A DNA stretch of 64,000 nucleotides from Priestia abyssalis (GTDB taxonomy: Bacteria; Bacillota; Bacilli; Bacillales; Bacillaceae_H). Below the pieces are notes generated by a model. It did no database searches. It was not told where the DNA came from and saw nothing but the letters and a program-made list of their open reading frames with translations. Each line of letters opens with the position of its first letter. Positions within the stretch are counted from its first letter, which is position 1. Shown in pieces: positions 63,951 to 64,000 of this stretch. The DNA lies in assembly GCF_002019595.1 (NCBI RefSeq), contig NZ_KV917369.1, forward strand, positions 530,458 to 594,457, read 5' to 3'. The position numbers were made by a program, and so were the translations under genes.

Positions 63951-63994
63951 AAGTCGCTGTACCACCCGTCAGGTAGCACAGCGACTTTTGGAAA
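63951..63994. terminator. Terminator-like hairpin at the window end
   Basis: AAGTCGCTGT and ACAGCGACTTTT close a 17-nt loop. The gap 63675-63950 holds a weaker hairpin (AAAAGAGGGTATT...AGTGCTCTTTT) and no supported gene. Confidence 0.6.
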
Positions 63995-64000
63995 ATAAAA

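Noticed and set aside
1-64000. Search by eye for CRISPR arrays, tRNA and rRNA genes, complete insertion sequences and phage genes
   Set aside because: No regular spacer-repeat arrays, cloverleaf sequences, rRNA stretches, transposases, integrases or phage structural proteins were seen; the short repeats found are dispersed, not arrayed.

Overview
The window looks like a chromosomal segment of a low-to-moderate GC, aerobic, endospore-former-type member of the Bacillaceae. The reasons are strong GGAGG-type ribosome binding sites, frequent TTG and GTG starts, CcpA (cre) and Fur boxes, many U-tailed terminators, and gene blocks known from Bacillus (a yngJIHGFE-like block, a YhfH-like small protein, YczE-like, PspA/LiaH, malate:quinone oxidoreductase). 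The species cannot be told. No rRNA, tRNA, CRISPR array or complete insertion sequence was seen.

Layout: (1) 1-1619, end of a TRAP transporter permease and a TauE/SafE-type permease. (2) 1851-12221, an aromatic degradation cluster: HpaB-type FADH2 monooxygenase, IclR regulator, a one-domain FAD synthetase, ACMSD-type decarboxylase, RidA-type deaminase, semialdehyde dehydrogenase, 2-oxopentenoate hydratase, acylating acetaldehyde dehydrogenase, 4-hydroxy-2-oxovalerate aldolase, 4-oxalocrotonate decarboxylase and tautomerase. The best reading is anthranilate -> 3-hydroxyanthranilate -> ring cleavage -> 2-aminomuconate route -> pyruvate + acetyl-CoA. The ring-cleaving dioxygenase and the flavin reductase are not in the window. 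(3) 12348-13283, a DMT exporter on the minus strand. (4) 13541-29608, an ectoine/hydroxyectoine utilisation island: Lrp/AsnC regulator, EutB, aspartase, PucR-type regulator, an orphan PdxS, ectoine hydrolase (EutD/DoeA), EutC, a cystathionine gamma-synthase-family PLP enzyme, an M20 deacylase, a homoserine-dehydrogenase-like protein, an aldehyde dehydrogenase and a BCCT osmolyte transporter. It lacks the usual DoeB deacetylase and DoeD transaminase, and other protein families stand in their places. (5) 30019-35565, a tripartite tricarboxylate transporter (TctCBA) with a CitA/CitB-type two-component system. (6) 35881-38666, small proteins, YczE-like and PspA-type envelope genes. (7) 39044-51121, a GAF-PucR regulator divergent from an acyl-CoA catabolic operon (acyl-CoA dehydrogenase, ligase, biotin-dependent carboxylase, HMG-CoA lyase, enoyl-CoA hydratase, EtfBA) of the leucine/isovalerate type. 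(8) 51223-63674, a Crp-like regulator divergent from an MFS carrier, a Fur-boxed siderophore-binding lipoprotein, a nitroreductase, a DHA2 exporter, a flavodoxin-less CysJ-like reductase, Mqo, and a DUF2975/XRE/membrane-protein trio.

The gaps between genes are packed with short dispersed elements of at least five families. The most striking is a hairpin family (A) whose loop is conserved while its stem sequence changes with pairing kept. Its copies often start within a few bases of stop codons. A second, about 200 bp, has a long-range stem and a right-end hairpin resembling IS200/IS605 ends. Most genes feed central metabolism through fumarate/malate or acetyl-CoA, so the region reads as a catabolic island for nitrogen-containing and branched substrates.
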